Below, piece by piece: positions 8,695 through 17,788 of a DNA stretch of 64,000 bases. The notes beneath the pieces are model-generated. The model had not been told where the DNA came from, made no database searches, and worked only from the letters and a program-made list of their open reading frames with translations. The position numbers and the translations under genes were made by a program. Within the stretch, counting starts at the first letter, position 1. The number at the start of each line of letters is the position of its first letter. The DNA comes from DTWD01 sp963662965 (GTDB taxonomy: Bacteria; Acidobacteriota; Vicinamibacteria; Vicinamibacterales; UBA8438), in the NCBI GenBank assembly GCA_963662965.1, contig OY759970.1, positions 1,612,001 to 1,676,000 of the forward strand, given 5' to 3'.

Positions 8695-9246
8695 TCATTC
8701 GTCGCGTCGCATCATCTCGATCAACGGCCGATAGCCGCCGTCGTGCAGTCGCGTGGCCGCGCCGGCGAAGTAGTCATCGTCGGCCCGAATCCCGACGCCC
8801 TCGACCAGCCGGTTCATGAAATTGAAGAGGGCGCAGATCGACACGGCGTCGTGCAGCGCCTGCTCCGGCCAGCCCGCGGCGAGGACGCTGGCGGCGTCGC
8901 CCGCCGTGACCCGACGCGGCGATTCGGTCAAGGTCCGGACGTAGGCGAGGACCGGCTTCATCGTCGCGGCGAGCGGCGCCGTCTCGAGGTCTTCGACCGC
9001 GTGGTCGACGACACCGGCCGAGGTCCCAAACTTCTCGGTCGTGGCGACGTGCACACCCGCACAGTATTGACAGGCGTTGAGGCGCGAGACAAACCCGGCA
9101 ATCAGCTCGCGTTCCGCGATGGAGAACGGCGACGCGCCACGCATCAGCGCCTCGTGGTACTCGACGAGCGGCACCGACGTCGCCGGGTAGGCGCGAAAGA
9201 CATCAAGCAAGACCGCGTTCTCACGAAGCGATGGCAGGTATGACAT
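8695..9246 (-). CDS. AhpD/carboxymuconolactone-decarboxylase-like peroxidase-related protein
   Basis: 183 residues, all-helical. The redox motif is CQYCAGVH (Cys59, Cys62, His66) preceded by Glu45-Arg-Glu, the arrangement of the AhpD-like alkylhydroperoxidase core that acts by a Cys-Cys disulfide relay. Length and the N-terminal PSLRENAVLLDVFRAYP stretch fit the 'peroxidase-related enzyme' branch. Cytosolic. It is divergent from the aldo/keto reductase, with only 22 bp between start codons, so both promoters must overlap the opposite coding region. Confidence 0.85.
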   Translation of the reverse strand: MSYLPSLRENAVLLDVFRAYPATSVPLVEYHEALMRGASPFSIAERELIAGFVSRLNACQYCAGVHVATTEKFGTSAGVVDHAVEDLETAPLAATMKPVLAYVRTLTESPRRVTAGDAASVLAAGWPEQALHDAVSICALFNFMNRLVEGVGIRADDDYFAGAATRLHDGGYRPLIEMMRRDE

Positions 9247-9268
9247 GGTCGGAGATTACAATGAGGCG

Positions 9269-10309
9269 ATGAAATATCGACGACTGGCGAATACCGGCGT
9301 CTACGTATCGGAGCTCTGCCTGGGCGCGATGACCTTTGGCACCCAATGGGAAATGATCGGGGCGCTCGGCCAAGAGGATGCCGACGCGCTCGTCAACCGC
9401 TCGATCGACGCCGGCATCAATTTCTTCGACACCGCGGACGTGTACTCCACCGGCGACTCCGAGGAGATCCTCGGACGCTCGCTCGCCGACAAGCGTCACG
9501 ATGTCGTGATTGCGACCAAGGTCCGCGGACGGATGGGTCCGGGCCCCAACCAGGTCGGCCTGTCTCGGCACCACATCATGCAGGCGTGCGAAGCGAGCTT
9601 GACGCGCCTCGGCACCGACTACATCGACCTCTACCAGATTCACCGTGCCGACCCCGAGACCGACATCGAGGAAACGCTGAGCGCTCTGACCGATCTCGTC
9701 CGGGCCGGGAAGGTGCGGTACATCGGCTGCTCGAATCTCGAAGCATGGGCGCTGATGAAGTCGCTGGGAATCTCAGAGCGGCGCGGCTTCGAGTCATTCG
9801 TCTCCACGCAGTCGTACTATGCGTTGGTCGGACGCGACATCGAGCGCGACACGATTCCGTTGATAGAGGACCAGGGGCTGGGACTCCTCGTCTGGAGTCC
9901 GCTGGCCGGCGGTTTCTTATCGGGCAAGTTCACGCGCGACGGCCCGCGCGATAGCGACGCGCGCCGAACGTCATTCGACTTCCCGCCGATCGACAAGGAG
10001 CGCGCGTTCGATGTCATCGACGTCATGCACCCGATCGCCCAGGCGCACAACGCTTCCGTCGCGCAGGTGGCGCTGGCGTGGCTCCTCGCCAAGAACGTCG
10101 TGACCAGCGTCATCATTGGCGCCAAACGGATGGACCAGCTCGACGACAATCTGGGCGCGGTCGACCTCCAGCTCAGCGACGAAGACGTCACCCAGCTGGA
10201 CGAGGTGAGCGCGGTGGCGGCGCCGTATCCCGCGTGGATGCTCACCCTCGGCGACGACCGGCTCCCCGGGACCTCACGGGACCTGGCGTCTCTGCTCAAG
10301 AAGAAGTGA
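9269..10309 (+). CDS. Aldo/keto reductase
   Basis: 346 residues in a TIM-barrel fold. The catalytic tetrad is visible: Asp54 and Tyr59 (FFDTADVY), Lys84 (IATKVRG) and His125 (LYQIHRAD). The C-terminal NADP-binding segment IIGAKRMDQLDDN is present. It is closest to the bacterial YajO/Gfo-like AKR group that reduces aldehydes and ketones with NADPH. I chose ATG 9269 (GAGG at 9263-9266) rather than the GTG-like start 24 bases earlier because homologous proteins begin with MKYRRL. Cytosolic. Intact; its TGA is directly followed by an unrelated gene remnant. Confidence 0.9.
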   Translation: MKYRRLANTGVYVSELCLGAMTFGTQWEMIGALGQEDADALVNRSIDAGINFFDTADVYSTGDSEEILGRSLADKRHDVVIATKVRGRMGPGPNQVGLSRHHIMQACEASLTRLGTDYIDLYQIHRADPETDIEETLSALTDLVRAGKVRYIGCSNLEAWALMKSLGISERRGFESFVSTQSYYALVGRDIERDTIPLIEDQGLGLLVWSPLAGGFLSGKFTRDGPRDSDARRTSFDFPPIDKERAFDVIDVMHPIAQAHNASVAQVALAWLLAKNVVTSVIIGAKRMDQLDDNLGAVDLQLSDEDVTQLDEVSAVAAPYPAWMLTLGDDRLPGTSRDLASLLKKK

Positions 10310-11574
10310 CGGAGCAGCGCGAGCCGCAGGCGGTCATTGGCAGTGACCTGCATCGCCTCGCATACCCGGGAGTACGCGGAGCATCTTGAGCGTGACCGTG
10401 CGCTCGACGAGGCCGAGCATCATGGGTCGACTGACGCGCGCGACGTCCAGATGCGAGGCGAGCACCTCTATATCGCCGACGGACGCGGTGGGTTCCGTGT
10501 GTTCGACGTCGCGCAGATCTACCAGAAGGGGTTCTCCGAGAAGATCGTGTCGGCGCCGGTCTCGCCGATCGGCCAGGACACCAACGTCCGCACCCGCGAC
10601 GCCACCGCGGTCGCCGCACCGAGCACGCTCGCGGTCGATCCGACGCGCATCCGCCTGCAGGAAAACCAGGAACAACCGGTCCATCCGGTCTACGGCTACA
10701 TCTACATCACCGACCGCCAAGAGGGGCTGGTCCTCTCGACGGCCGCGATCTTGCTGGACGGCAACCCGCTCAACAACTTCCTGGAGCGGGCCGCGACGTT
10801 CAACCCCGACGGCATCCTCGATGGCGCCGTCAATATCGAGCTGGCCGGTCATTACGCCTACATCCTGTGTGACCGCGGGTTGGTCATCGTCGACCTCGAC
10901 GACCCGCTGAATCCGCGCGTCGCCGGCCAGGTGACCGACCTCCGCGACCCGCGCGCGATGGCGATCCAGTTTCGATATGCGTTCGTCACCGATGCCGACG
11001 GGCTGCAGGTGATCGACGTGACCGAGCCGGAGCGTCCGCGGAAGGTCGACGGCGCCGGCGTCGATATCGACGACGCGCACGGTCTCTACGTGGCGCGAAC
11101 CTACGCGTATGTCGCCGCCGGCGCGGACGGCCTGGTCATCGTCGATGTCGAGCGTCCCGAAGCGCCGCGGATCGATCAAACCTTCACCGCGGACGGCGCG
11201 ATCAACGATGCTCGCGACGTGAAGGTGGCGATGACGAACGCCAGCGTCTTCGCCTACATCGCCGACGGGGTCAACGGCCTGCGCGTGGTCCAGCTCGTCT
11301 CGGCCAACGGCACGCCCGGCGCCTTCGGCTTCAGCCCGCGTCCAACCCCAACGTTGATCGCCAGCCATCCCACGGGGGGGGGCCGGCGCTCGCCATCTCG
11401 AAGGGGCTCGACCGCGACCACGCAGTCGACGAGACGGGCCACCAGGTGGCCGTCTTCGGATGCCGCGGCGCCCGGCCCTTCACCCTCGATGAGATGCGGC
11501 GACTATTCCTACGCGACGGGGCGGTGTGGACCGTGTCCGACGCGCCGCCGGGCGCGCCGAGTGACCCACAGTAG
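10310..11574 (+). pseudogene. LVIVD beta-propeller protein, 5'-truncated and frameshifted
   Basis: The frame is open immediately after the aldo/keto reductase stop, without any credible start or signal peptide; the first homologous segment is CIASHTREYAEHLERD. It then shows repeated beta-propeller blades with LVIVDLDDPLNPRV, LQVIDVTEPERPR and LVIVDVERPEAPR (LVIVD repeats of extracellular proteins). At a run of nine G (11384-11392) the frame shifts; after it the normal C-terminus continues (PALAISKGLDRDHAVDE ... FTLDEMRRLFLRDGAVWTV) to the TAG at 11572. The N-terminal part of the original, probably much longer, exported protein is missing. No function can be assigned. Confidence 0.75.
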
Positions 11575-11585
11575 AAAGCGAGTCG

Positions 11586-12944
11586 ATGACGACAGACGCA
11601 AATGCACGGGAGAAGCTCGACCACTTCATGACCGGGCTGGTCAGACGGAATCCGGGTGAGCCCGAGTTTCATCAAGCCGTACGCGAGGTGGCCGAGTCGC
11701 TCGTTCCCTACGTGTTGGCGCACCCGGAGTACGACGAGGCGCAGATCCTCGAACGGCTGACCGAGCCCGACCGGATCATCACGTTTCGGGTGACCTGGCA
11801 GGACGATGCCGGCCACGTGCGGGCGAACCGCGCCTGGCGGGTGCAGTTCAGCAACGCGATTGGCCCGTACAAGGGCGGCCTTCGCTTTCACCCGACGGTC
11901 ACGCAGAGCGTGCTGAAGTTTCTCGGCTTCGAGCAGATCTTCAAGAACAGCCTGACCGGACTGCCGATGGGCGGGGCGAAGGGCGGCTCGAACTTCAATC
12001 CGCGCGGCAAGAGCACGAATGAAGTGATGCGCTTTTGTCAGGCGATGATGAAGGAGCTGCACCGTCACATCGGTGAGGACACCGACGTCCCGGGCGGCGA
12101 TATCGGCGTCGGCGCGCGCGAGATCGGCTTCCTCTTTGGGCAGTACATGCGCCTCGAGAATCGGTTCACCGGCGTGCTGACCGGCAAGGGGCTCTCATTC
12201 GGCGGCAGCCTGGTGCGAACGGAGGCGACCGGCTACGGCTCCGTCTATCTTATGCAGAACATGCTGGTGACACGCGATGAGGAGGTCGCTGGCAAGACCG
12301 TGACCGTCTCGGGATCGGGGAACGTCGCCCTCTACTGCATCGAGAAGCTGAACGAGCTCGGGGCGACGGTGGTCACGGCGTCGGATTCCAGTGGGTTCGT
12401 CCATGACCCGCACGGCATCGACGCGGAGCGGCTCGAATGGCTCAAGGAGTTAAAGGAGGTCAGGCGTGGCCGGATCACGGAATACGCCGAGCAGTTCGGC
12501 TGCGACTTCCACGAGGGCGCCCGGCCGTGGAGCATCCCGTGCCAGCTGGCGATGCCCTGTGCCACACAAAACGAGCTCGAAGCGGACGACGCCAAGGCGC
12601 TCATCGACAACGGCGTGATCGCGGTAGCCGAAGGCGCCAACATGCCGTCCACGCTCGACGCCGTGCATGCGTTCCTTAGCGAGAAGATCCTGTTTGGGCC
12701 GGCGAAGGCGACCAACGCCGGCGGTGTCGCGGTCTCCGGCCTCGAGCAGAGTCAGAACGCGCTGCGGATCTCGTGGTCCCGCGAGAAGGTCGACGGGCAC
12801 CTAAAAACGATCATGCGCGACATTCACGAGAAATGTCGCGAGCACGGCACCGACGACGACGGCTTCATCAACTACGTGCGCGGGGCCAACATTGGCGGGT
12901 TCCAGAAGGTCGCCGACGCGATGCTTGCCTACGGCGTGGTGTAG
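11586..12944 (+). CDS. gdhA: NADP-specific glutamate dehydrogenase
   Basis: 452 residues, the length of hexameric bacterial GdhA (450). It converts 2-oxoglutarate and ammonium to glutamate with NADPH. Visible: substrate loop GPYKGGLRFHP (93-103), catalytic Lys132 in LPMGGAKGGSNF, TDVPGGDIGVG, and the Rossmann motif GSGNVALY with the C-terminal FVGAN-type end (GANIGGFQKVADAML). Cytosolic. The start ATG lies 12 bases after the LVIVD remnant's stop, with AAAGCGAG upstream as a weak ribosome site; the upstream gene being broken, its own promoter must lie inside that remnant. Confidence 0.96.
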   Translation: MTTDANAREKLDHFMTGLVRRNPGEPEFHQAVREVAESLVPYVLAHPEYDEAQILERLTEPDRIITFRVTWQDDAGHVRANRAWRVQFSNAIGPYKGGLRFHPTVTQSVLKFLGFEQIFKNSLTGLPMGGAKGGSNFNPRGKSTNEVMRFCQAMMKELHRHIGEDTDVPGGDIGVGAREIGFLFGQYMRLENRFTGVLTGKGLSFGGSLVRTEATGYGSVYLMQNMLVTRDEEVAGKTVTVSGSGNVALYCIEKLNELGATVVTASDSSGFVHDPHGIDAERLEWLKELKEVRRGRITEYAEQFGCDFHEGARPWSIPCQLAMPCATQNELEADDAKALIDNGVIAVAEGANMPSTLDAVHAFLSEKILFGPAKATNAGGVAVSGLEQSQNALRISWSREKVDGHLKTIMRDIHEKCREHGTDDDGFINYVRGANIGGFQKVADAMLAYGVV

Positions 12945-12994
12945 CCGCCGAAAAAGGGGGCTCGCGCTGAACTTCAACGGGACCGGCTACGTCT

Positions 12995-13312
12995 CTACAG
13001 ACTGATATTGGCGAGGGGGGCCTCATGACAAACGTCCTCGGTTCGATCAAATTCCCACGGCATTCCATCGTCGATCCCAAAGCGATGAATCGGAACGACG
13101 TGGGGATGTTCGAGCTTGGCGATCATCTTGGCCTCGCGCTCGAACCGTTTCGCGAAGGTGTCGTCGTGGAGGAACTCCGCCGGCAGCACCTTCAGTGCCA
13201 CGTGGCGGTCGAGCTCGGCTTCGTAGGCCTTGTAGACCGAGGCCATGCCGCCCTTGCCGAGCAAGCCGTCGATGCGAAACGGCCCGAGGGTCGACCCTGG
13301 CGGTAAGGACAC
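12995..13312 (-). pseudogene. Ser/Thr protein kinase, N-lobe remnant
   Basis: From a GTG at 13312 the product starts MSLPPGSTLGPFRIDGLLG and carries the glycine loop GKGGMASVY, the ATP-anchoring Lys in HVALKVLP (about residue 41) and the alpha-C Glu region (FEREAKMIAKLEHPHVV). After IHRFGIDDGMPW homology stops abruptly and the frame ends in 18 unrelated residues. The HRD and DFG motifs, the activation loop and the whole C-lobe are missing, so it cannot be an active kinase. The start of this Hanks-type kinase follows 5 bases after the stop of the upstream heme-protein gene. The break near 13050 is presumably a deletion. Confidence 0.85.
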
Positions 13313-13317
13313 GGCGT

Positions 13318-14685
13318 CTACCTCGTGACCGGACCGAAGTAATCCGGAAGGTTCGACTTGGTCTCGAGCAGGATATCGGCGACCGCCTGACGATCGGCGA
13401 GCGACAGGCGATCGTAGGGTGGCTCGGTGAGGTCTCCGGACAGGACCACCCACAACCTGGCGTAGACGGCCTCCAGCGCGAGCGGGGGGAGTGCGTCGAA
13501 CGCCTCGGTGTAAATCATGTAACTGCACGGGTGCCGAAAGAGGCGGCCGTCCAGATCGAATTCACGGAGCGAGCGTCCGCGCCGATCGTGTGGGCCGCGG
13601 TCGGCAAACACCTCGGTGAACCCGGACGTCCCCTCGATACCCGCCGGCAGCGGCGCCTCGTCGACGAACAGCAAATAGTCGACCAGCTCGACCGCCGCCT
13701 CGGTGACGATCTCGCGAAACCGACCGTCGTCGGTGCCGCGCCCGCGGTCTTCCGCCGCCGTCATCGACTCGCGATGCAGCACGCGACGGGTCTCCCAGCC
13801 GACACGGGTAATCAGATTCGCCATATGCGCCTGGTGCTCGAGCACCATCAGCGCGACGACGTCGCTATACACGGAGGGGTACCCGTCAAGATCGAACGCG
13901 CCCTCGACGGAGTCGATCTCCTCGGGAATGACGCCGAACGTCGCCTGTGGATCATCGACGTCGACCACCTCGACGTTCCCCATGTGGGCCACGCCGCCGT
14001 GCGCACCAGTGACATACCAGCCGCCCCAACGATCTTGCAGGCGAGAGCGGTGGTCGGTGACGTGGCCGCTGGCGTAGGCGTTCCGATCCTTTGGCATCGG
14101 AAACATGCTGATCACCTGGAGACCCGGCACGCCGAGTGTGTCCCACGATAGGTGACACGCCAGGCAGTTCTCGCGCCGCTCGAAACGCGGCGCCGCGGTC
14201 TCCGACTGGGTCAGGGAGTAGAACATCGTCCCTTGCCGCCGATCCTGCGTCGCCAGCTCGAGCACCTCGGCCCCCCGGACCCATCCGACCGCGACGTTGT
14301 CGGCGAAAAAGAGGGCGCGCGGGTTGTCGAAACGAACGTGCTCCTCCTGAAAGCTCGTCGGGGAGAAGACAAGCAGCTGCGACTCGGTCGGCACGTCGAG
14401 CGCATCGAGCACCGACGTCAGATAGCCGCTCCGGCCATCAAACGTCAAGGCGACGTCGCCCGCCGCGAGACGCTCGTTGAGGTCGGCGATCGCGTTGTCG
14501 ACCGGGCCGTCGGTGTACTGGATCGCCGGATGGTCACGCGACGCCCGGAACGCGCCGCCCCGTTGACCGAGCACCGATGCCGCGCTGGTGGCGATGACGA
14601 GGACGAGGAGGCAGACCCTGCCCCCTAGACACATCCTTCGTGGCCGCCCGCCGCCCCCGATATCTATTGACAAGGGTTCCGTCAC
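13318..14685 (-). CDS. Exported c-type heme protein of unknown function
   Basis: Up to 455 residues. A hydrophobic signal segment (LLVLVIATSAASVLGQ) follows a basic stretch; translation may start at GTG 14685 or, more likely, at ATG 14634 (MCLGGRVCLL), which gives a compact signal peptide. One heme-c site is visible, ENCLACHLSW (CLACH about residue 180), in a large domain with several His and Met residues (FPMPKDRNAYASGHVTDH, EHQAHMANLI). This architecture is conserved in uncharacterised Acidobacterial proteins. Periplasmic; probably electron transfer or oxidoreductase. Divergent from the copper/heme gene at 14841. Confidence 0.7.
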   Translation of the reverse strand: MTEPLSIDIGGGGRPRRMCLGGRVCLLVLVIATSAASVLGQRGGAFRASRDHPAIQYTDGPVDNAIADLNERLAAGDVALTFDGRSGYLTSVLDALDVPTESQLLVFSPTSFQEEHVRFDNPRALFFADNVAVGWVRGAEVLELATQDRRQGTMFYSLTQSETAAPRFERRENCLACHLSWDTLGVPGLQVISMFPMPKDRNAYASGHVTDHRSRLQDRWGGWYVTGAHGGVAHMGNVEVVDVDDPQATFGVIPEEIDSVEGAFDLDGYPSVYSDVVALMVLEHQAHMANLITRVGWETRRVLHRESMTAAEDRGRGTDDGRFREIVTEAAVELVDYLLFVDEAPLPAGIEGTSGFTEVFADRGPHDRRGRSLREFDLDGRLFRHPCSYMIYTEAFDALPPLALEAVYARLWVVLSGDLTEPPYDRLSLADRQAVADILLETKSNLPDYFGPVTR

Positions 14686-14718
14686 GCCTGGCCGTAGTGT
14701 ACGCAGAAATCGACCGTC

Positions 14719-14748
14719 TATGGAGATTCAAGCTATGGAGATTCAAGA
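14719..14748 (+). repeat. 15-bp direct tandem repeat in a divergent promoter region
   Basis: TATGGAGATTCAAGC at 14719-14733 is followed by TATGGAGATTCAAGA at 14734-14748, differing in the last base only. It sits in the 155-bp space between two divergent genes for exported heme proteins, so it may carry a repeated regulator site, although a chance slippage duplication is equally possible. Confidence 0.5.
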
Positions 14749-14840
14749 CCCGACACACTAGAATGTGGGGACGTAGCGTGGAGTAGTAGGCCGGGAATTG
14801 ACCGAATCTTGAGCGAATAGAGAACGAAAGGACGACTCCG

Positions 14841-16193
14841 ATGCTGAGCAGATTCCCCGGTGCGCCGGCCGGCGTCATCGCGCTGGTCGCACTGACACTG
14901 AGTATGTCCAGTGGCACCGCGCTTGCGGCTCCAGGTGAAGACGAGGTGCCGACGTTTTCCAAAGACGTCGCGCCGATCTTCCAGGCGAAGTGCGAGGCTT
15001 GCCACCGGCCGAACTCGATCGCACCAATGTCGCTGGTCACCTATCAGGAGTCGCGTCCGTGGGCGCGCTCGATCAAGGACCGGGTGGCGACCCGACAGAT
15101 GCCGCCATGGCACATCGATCGGACGGTCGGCATCGCGGAGTTCAAGAACGACCGCTCGCTGACCGACGCCCAGATCGACACGATCGTCCGCTGGGTCGAC
15201 GGGGGCGCGCCGCGCGGCAACCCGGCCGACATGCCGGCGGCGGTCGAGTGGCCTGATGCGTCGAAGTGGTACTTCGCCGAGCTGTTCGGCGGACCGCCAG
15301 ACCTGGTCGTCAAATCGGAGCCGTACACGATGCCAGCCGAGGCGAACGATGCCTGGTGGAAGCCGACGGTTGAGACCGGCCTGACCGAGCCGCGGTGGGT
15401 ACGGGCGATCGAGATCCGGCCCGGCACGAACGCTGGCCGCAAGATCATTCATCACGCCATCGCACGGCTGGAGCAGGAAGAGACCGACCCGCTGCTGCAG
15501 AACCCGAATGCCGCCGCCGACGACGACCCGCTGAACAACTCCGGCCTCTTCATGGAGTGGGCGGTCGGCAAGCAGGGCGAGGTCATGCGCCCCGGCAGCG
15601 GCAAATTGATGCTTCCCGATTCCCGGATCGTGTGGGACATCCACTACTCCGCCGCCGGTGAGGAGATCACCACCGACGTTGAGCTCGGCGTCTATTTCTA
15701 CCCGAAGGGCGAAGAGCCAGAGCACCGTCAAGTGCTGCATCTGATGCGGGGCGGTGCGGTCGACATTCCGCCGAATGCCATTGCGGTCGGCGAAGGGTTC
15801 TTCCCGCTCAAACGCGCGGCGCGAATCGAGAGCTTCCAGCCGCACATGCATCTGCGCGGCAAGGCGATGGCGATGGAGGCAATCCTGCCGACTGGTCAAC
15901 GGGAGATGCTGAGCCACGTTGGCGACTTCAACTTCAACTGGCACAACAGCTACGTGTATGCCGATGACGTGGCGCCGCTGCTCCCGAAGGGCACCATCAT
16001 CAAGGTGACGTCGTGGCACGACAACACGGTCGCGAATCGAGCCAACCCGGATCCGAACGTCTGGGTCGGCTACGGCGACCGCACCGTCGACGAGATGGCG
16101 CACGCGTGGGTCAATGTCACCTACTTCACCGACGAGGAGTACGAGGAAGAGGTCGCGGCACGCGAAGCCGCTCGCACCGACAACAACGAATAG
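14841..16193 (+). CDS. Exported cytochrome c/PHM-like copper monooxygenase-type protein
   Basis: 450 residues with a signal peptide ending ALAA. A cytochrome c domain comes first (FQAKCEACHRPNSIAPMSL, CEACH 51-55, with Met63 or Met87 as possible axial ligand). The rest resembles the two-domain peptidylglycine/dopamine monooxygenase fold: His204-His205 (KIIHHAIA) and His268 (WDIHYS) match the CuH site; His335 and His337 (QPHMHLRG) and Met419 (TVDEMAH) match the CuM site. All six copper ligands therefore seem conserved. Such proteins are common in Acidobacteriota and Planctomycetota but their substrate is unknown. Start supported by AAAGGA upstream. Confidence 0.82.
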   Translation: MLSRFPGAPAGVIALVALTLSMSSGTALAAPGEDEVPTFSKDVAPIFQAKCEACHRPNSIAPMSLVTYQESRPWARSIKDRVATRQMPPWHIDRTVGIAEFKNDRSLTDAQIDTIVRWVDGGAPRGNPADMPAAVEWPDASKWYFAELFGGPPDLVVKSEPYTMPAEANDAWWKPTVETGLTEPRWVRAIEIRPGTNAGRKIIHHAIARLEQEETDPLLQNPNAAADDDPLNNSGLFMEWAVGKQGEVMRPGSGKLMLPDSRIVWDIHYSAAGEEITTDVELGVYFYPKGEEPEHRQVLHLMRGGAVDIPPNAIAVGEGFFPLKRAARIESFQPHMHLRGKAMAMEAILPTGQREMLSHVGDFNFNWHNSYVYADDVAPLLPKGTIIKVTSWHDNTVANRANPDPNVWVGYGDRTVDEMAHAWVNVTYFTDEEYEEEVAAREAARTDNNE

Positions 16194-16209
16194 TCGCGTC
16201 AGTTCTTAG

Positions 16210-16236
16210 GGGGCCGCCGCGCGACGCGGCGGCCCC
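16210..16236 (+). terminator. Strong GC hairpin after the copper/heme gene
   Basis: A perfect 12-bp stem GGGGCCGCCGCG/CGCGGCGGCCCC with loop CGA, 16 bases after the stop codon at 16191-16193. There is no T-tract behind it, so it is either a terminator of the kind used in very GC-rich genomes or a transcript-stabilising hairpin between the copper/heme gene and the gene at 16282. Confidence 0.6.
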
Positions 16237-16281
16237 ACATTCGTGTTCAATCCCGCACCTCCCGCCCCAGGAACGAACCAG

Positions 16282-17163
16282 ATGTCACGCAGCCGCCTCA
16301 TCGTTAGCCTTTCTCTTGCGCTGATTGCCGTGCTCGCGCTCTGCGGTGTCGGCGCCGCGCAGCCACCGCGAGCCCCGCTCCCGTTGGAGCCGGAGGGCGA
16401 CCGCGGCGAGGCGGTCTTCCCCGCGCTCGAGGGGTGGTATCGCAACGACGACGGAACCTTCACGATCATCCTCGGCTACTTCAATCGCAACGAAGAGCCG
16501 GTCGACGTGCCGATCGGTCCGCAAAATCAGATCCTTCCAGGTGGACCGGATCTCGGTCAGCCGACGCACTTCCTGCCGAAGCGGGGTTGGGGCGTCTTCA
16601 CGGTGACGGTTCCGGCGGAGTTCGGCGACCAGCGGCTGACCTGGACGATCACCACGAACAACCAACGGTCGGAGGTCTCGTTTTGGCTGAACCCTCCGTA
16701 TTACGTCGACCCGTTCCTGAATCACGCCAACGGCAACGTGCCGCCGATCCTCAAAGTGGTGGCCAATGGCGAGGAACTGCAGGGACCGGCGCCGGAGGGC
16801 GTCTCGGCTTCCTATACGGCAACGGTCGGTGAGCCCCTCGAGCTCTATGCCTTTGTGTCAGACAAACCGCTGACGAACCCGCCGCCCCCGCGACGGCGCG
16901 GACAGCCACGGCCGCCGCTCCTACTGACGTGGCGTCTCTATCGAGGCCCGGCGGCCGTGATCCTCGACACGGGTGGCGAAGAGGGCGAGAGTAACCGGCT
17001 CGAATTCGAGTCGCTCGCCGGCGGAGAGACGACCACGACGGCCACGTTCAGCGCGCCGGGTGAGTATCGCCTACTGGTGACCGCCAACGACGTCTCCGGC
17101 AACGGCGGTGGTGGCGACCAGTGCTGCTGGACGACCGCGCACGTCGACGTCGTTGTTAATTAG
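16282..17163 (+). CDS. Exported protein of unknown function
   Basis: 293 residues from ATG 16282, with a signal peptide (SRLIVSLSLALIAVLALCGVGAAQ). The mature protein has two immunoglobulin-like beta regions: GWYRNDDGTFTIILGYFNRN ... VPIGPQNQ, and a C-terminal part with FSAPGEYRLLVTANDVSGNGGGGDQCCWTTAHVDV. Proline-rich linkers (NPPPPRRRG) join them. It follows the copper/heme protein on the same strand and similar proteins in this phylum sit beside such genes, so it may be an accessory of that system. No catalytic motif is recognisable. An upstream in-frame start at 16243 would spoil the signal peptide. Confidence 0.65.
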   Translation: MSRSRLIVSLSLALIAVLALCGVGAAQPPRAPLPLEPEGDRGEAVFPALEGWYRNDDGTFTIILGYFNRNEEPVDVPIGPQNQILPGGPDLGQPTHFLPKRGWGVFTVTVPAEFGDQRLTWTITTNNQRSEVSFWLNPPYYVDPFLNHANGNVPPILKVVANGEELQGPAPEGVSASYTATVGEPLELYAFVSDKPLTNPPPPRRRGQPRPPLLLTWRLYRGPAAVILDTGGEEGESNRLEFESLAGGETTTTATFSAPGEYRLLVTANDVSGNGGGGDQCCWTTAHVDVVVN

Positions 17164-17179
17164 ACGGGGGTATCTCTTA

Positions 17180-17207
17180 GACGGGGCTGACTACCCCGAA
17201 CCCCGTC
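17180..17207. repeat. TAGACGGGG intergenic hairpin cluster
   Basis: GACGGGG at 17180-17186 pairs with CCCCGTC at 17201-17207. TTAGACGGGG is written three times in this 123-bp space between convergent genes (about 17160, 17178 and 17271), together with a repeated GTGCCCC unit. The stop codon of the upstream gene (TAG 17161) is part of the first copy. Probably a repetitive extragenic palindrome that may also act as bidirectional terminator. Confidence 0.45.
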
Positions 17208-17286
17208 GCAGTCACTCGCGGCGGGCCCCGTGCCCCGTGCCCCGCGGGGGCGCGCGGGGCGCGCCCTGACTTAGACGGGGGCTGAG

Positions 17287-17754
17287 CTATTTCCTCAGCT
17301 CGACGGCCTGCGCGACGAAGCTGACCTCGGTCGCCGTGCCGTCGGGGTTGCGCGTCAGTGCCACGCCTTCCTCGATGAGATGGTCAGCGTCGGCCTTCGA
17401 GAAGACGTTCTGCTCGAAGACTCCCTCCAGTCGCGCCTCATAGCCGGTCGAGTCGGTTGGCACGAAGAACGCGTAGTCCTTGAACGTCACGCGGATGCCA
17501 CGGGCCGCGCCGTCTGGCACCAGCTCCATCCAGCAGCCCCTCATCTGGCAGACCTTGGTGACGGCCCCCTCCACGATCACGGTCTGATCGGCGTACTGAT
17601 CGACCGCCCGGAGAGCCCGCGCCAGGTCGACGACCGGTGACGATCCGATGGCGGCGCCACGCGTGATGACATCCTGCGCGCTCGCCGCAATCGGAAGGGC
17701 CGCGACCACGAGCGCGGCGAGCAAGAGGAGAGAGCCAATGGACAGATAGCGCAT
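17287..17754 (-). CDS. Exported DUF4920-domain protein
   Basis: 155 residues, signal peptide MRYLSIGSLLLLAALVVAALPIAASA. The mature part has an OB-like fold with QTVIVEGAVTKVCQMRGCWMELVPD; the Cys-x4-CysTrp motif (KVCQMRGCWM) is the signature of DUF4920 proteins, which may bind metal or heme in the periplasm. Followed by RVTFKDYAFFVPTDSTGYEARLEGVF. It is divergent from the iron regulator at 17876 and thus shares the AT-rich control region, which hints at a role linked to metal homeostasis (inference from context only). Confidence 0.82.
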   Translation of the reverse strand: MRYLSIGSLLLLAALVVAALPIAASAQDVITRGAAIGSSPVVDLARALRAVDQYADQTVIVEGAVTKVCQMRGCWMELVPDGAARGIRVTFKDYAFFVPTDSTGYEARLEGVFEQNVFSKADADHLIEEGVALTRNPDGTATEVSFVAQAVELRK

Positions 17755-17788
17755 AAAAACCTCGCTGAAAGCTGGGCGAATCGAGACA

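Noticed and set aside
14733..16103. 456-codon frame on the minus strand
   Set aside because: Antisense to the cytochrome c/PHM-like gene, whose heme and copper motifs are all on the plus strand.
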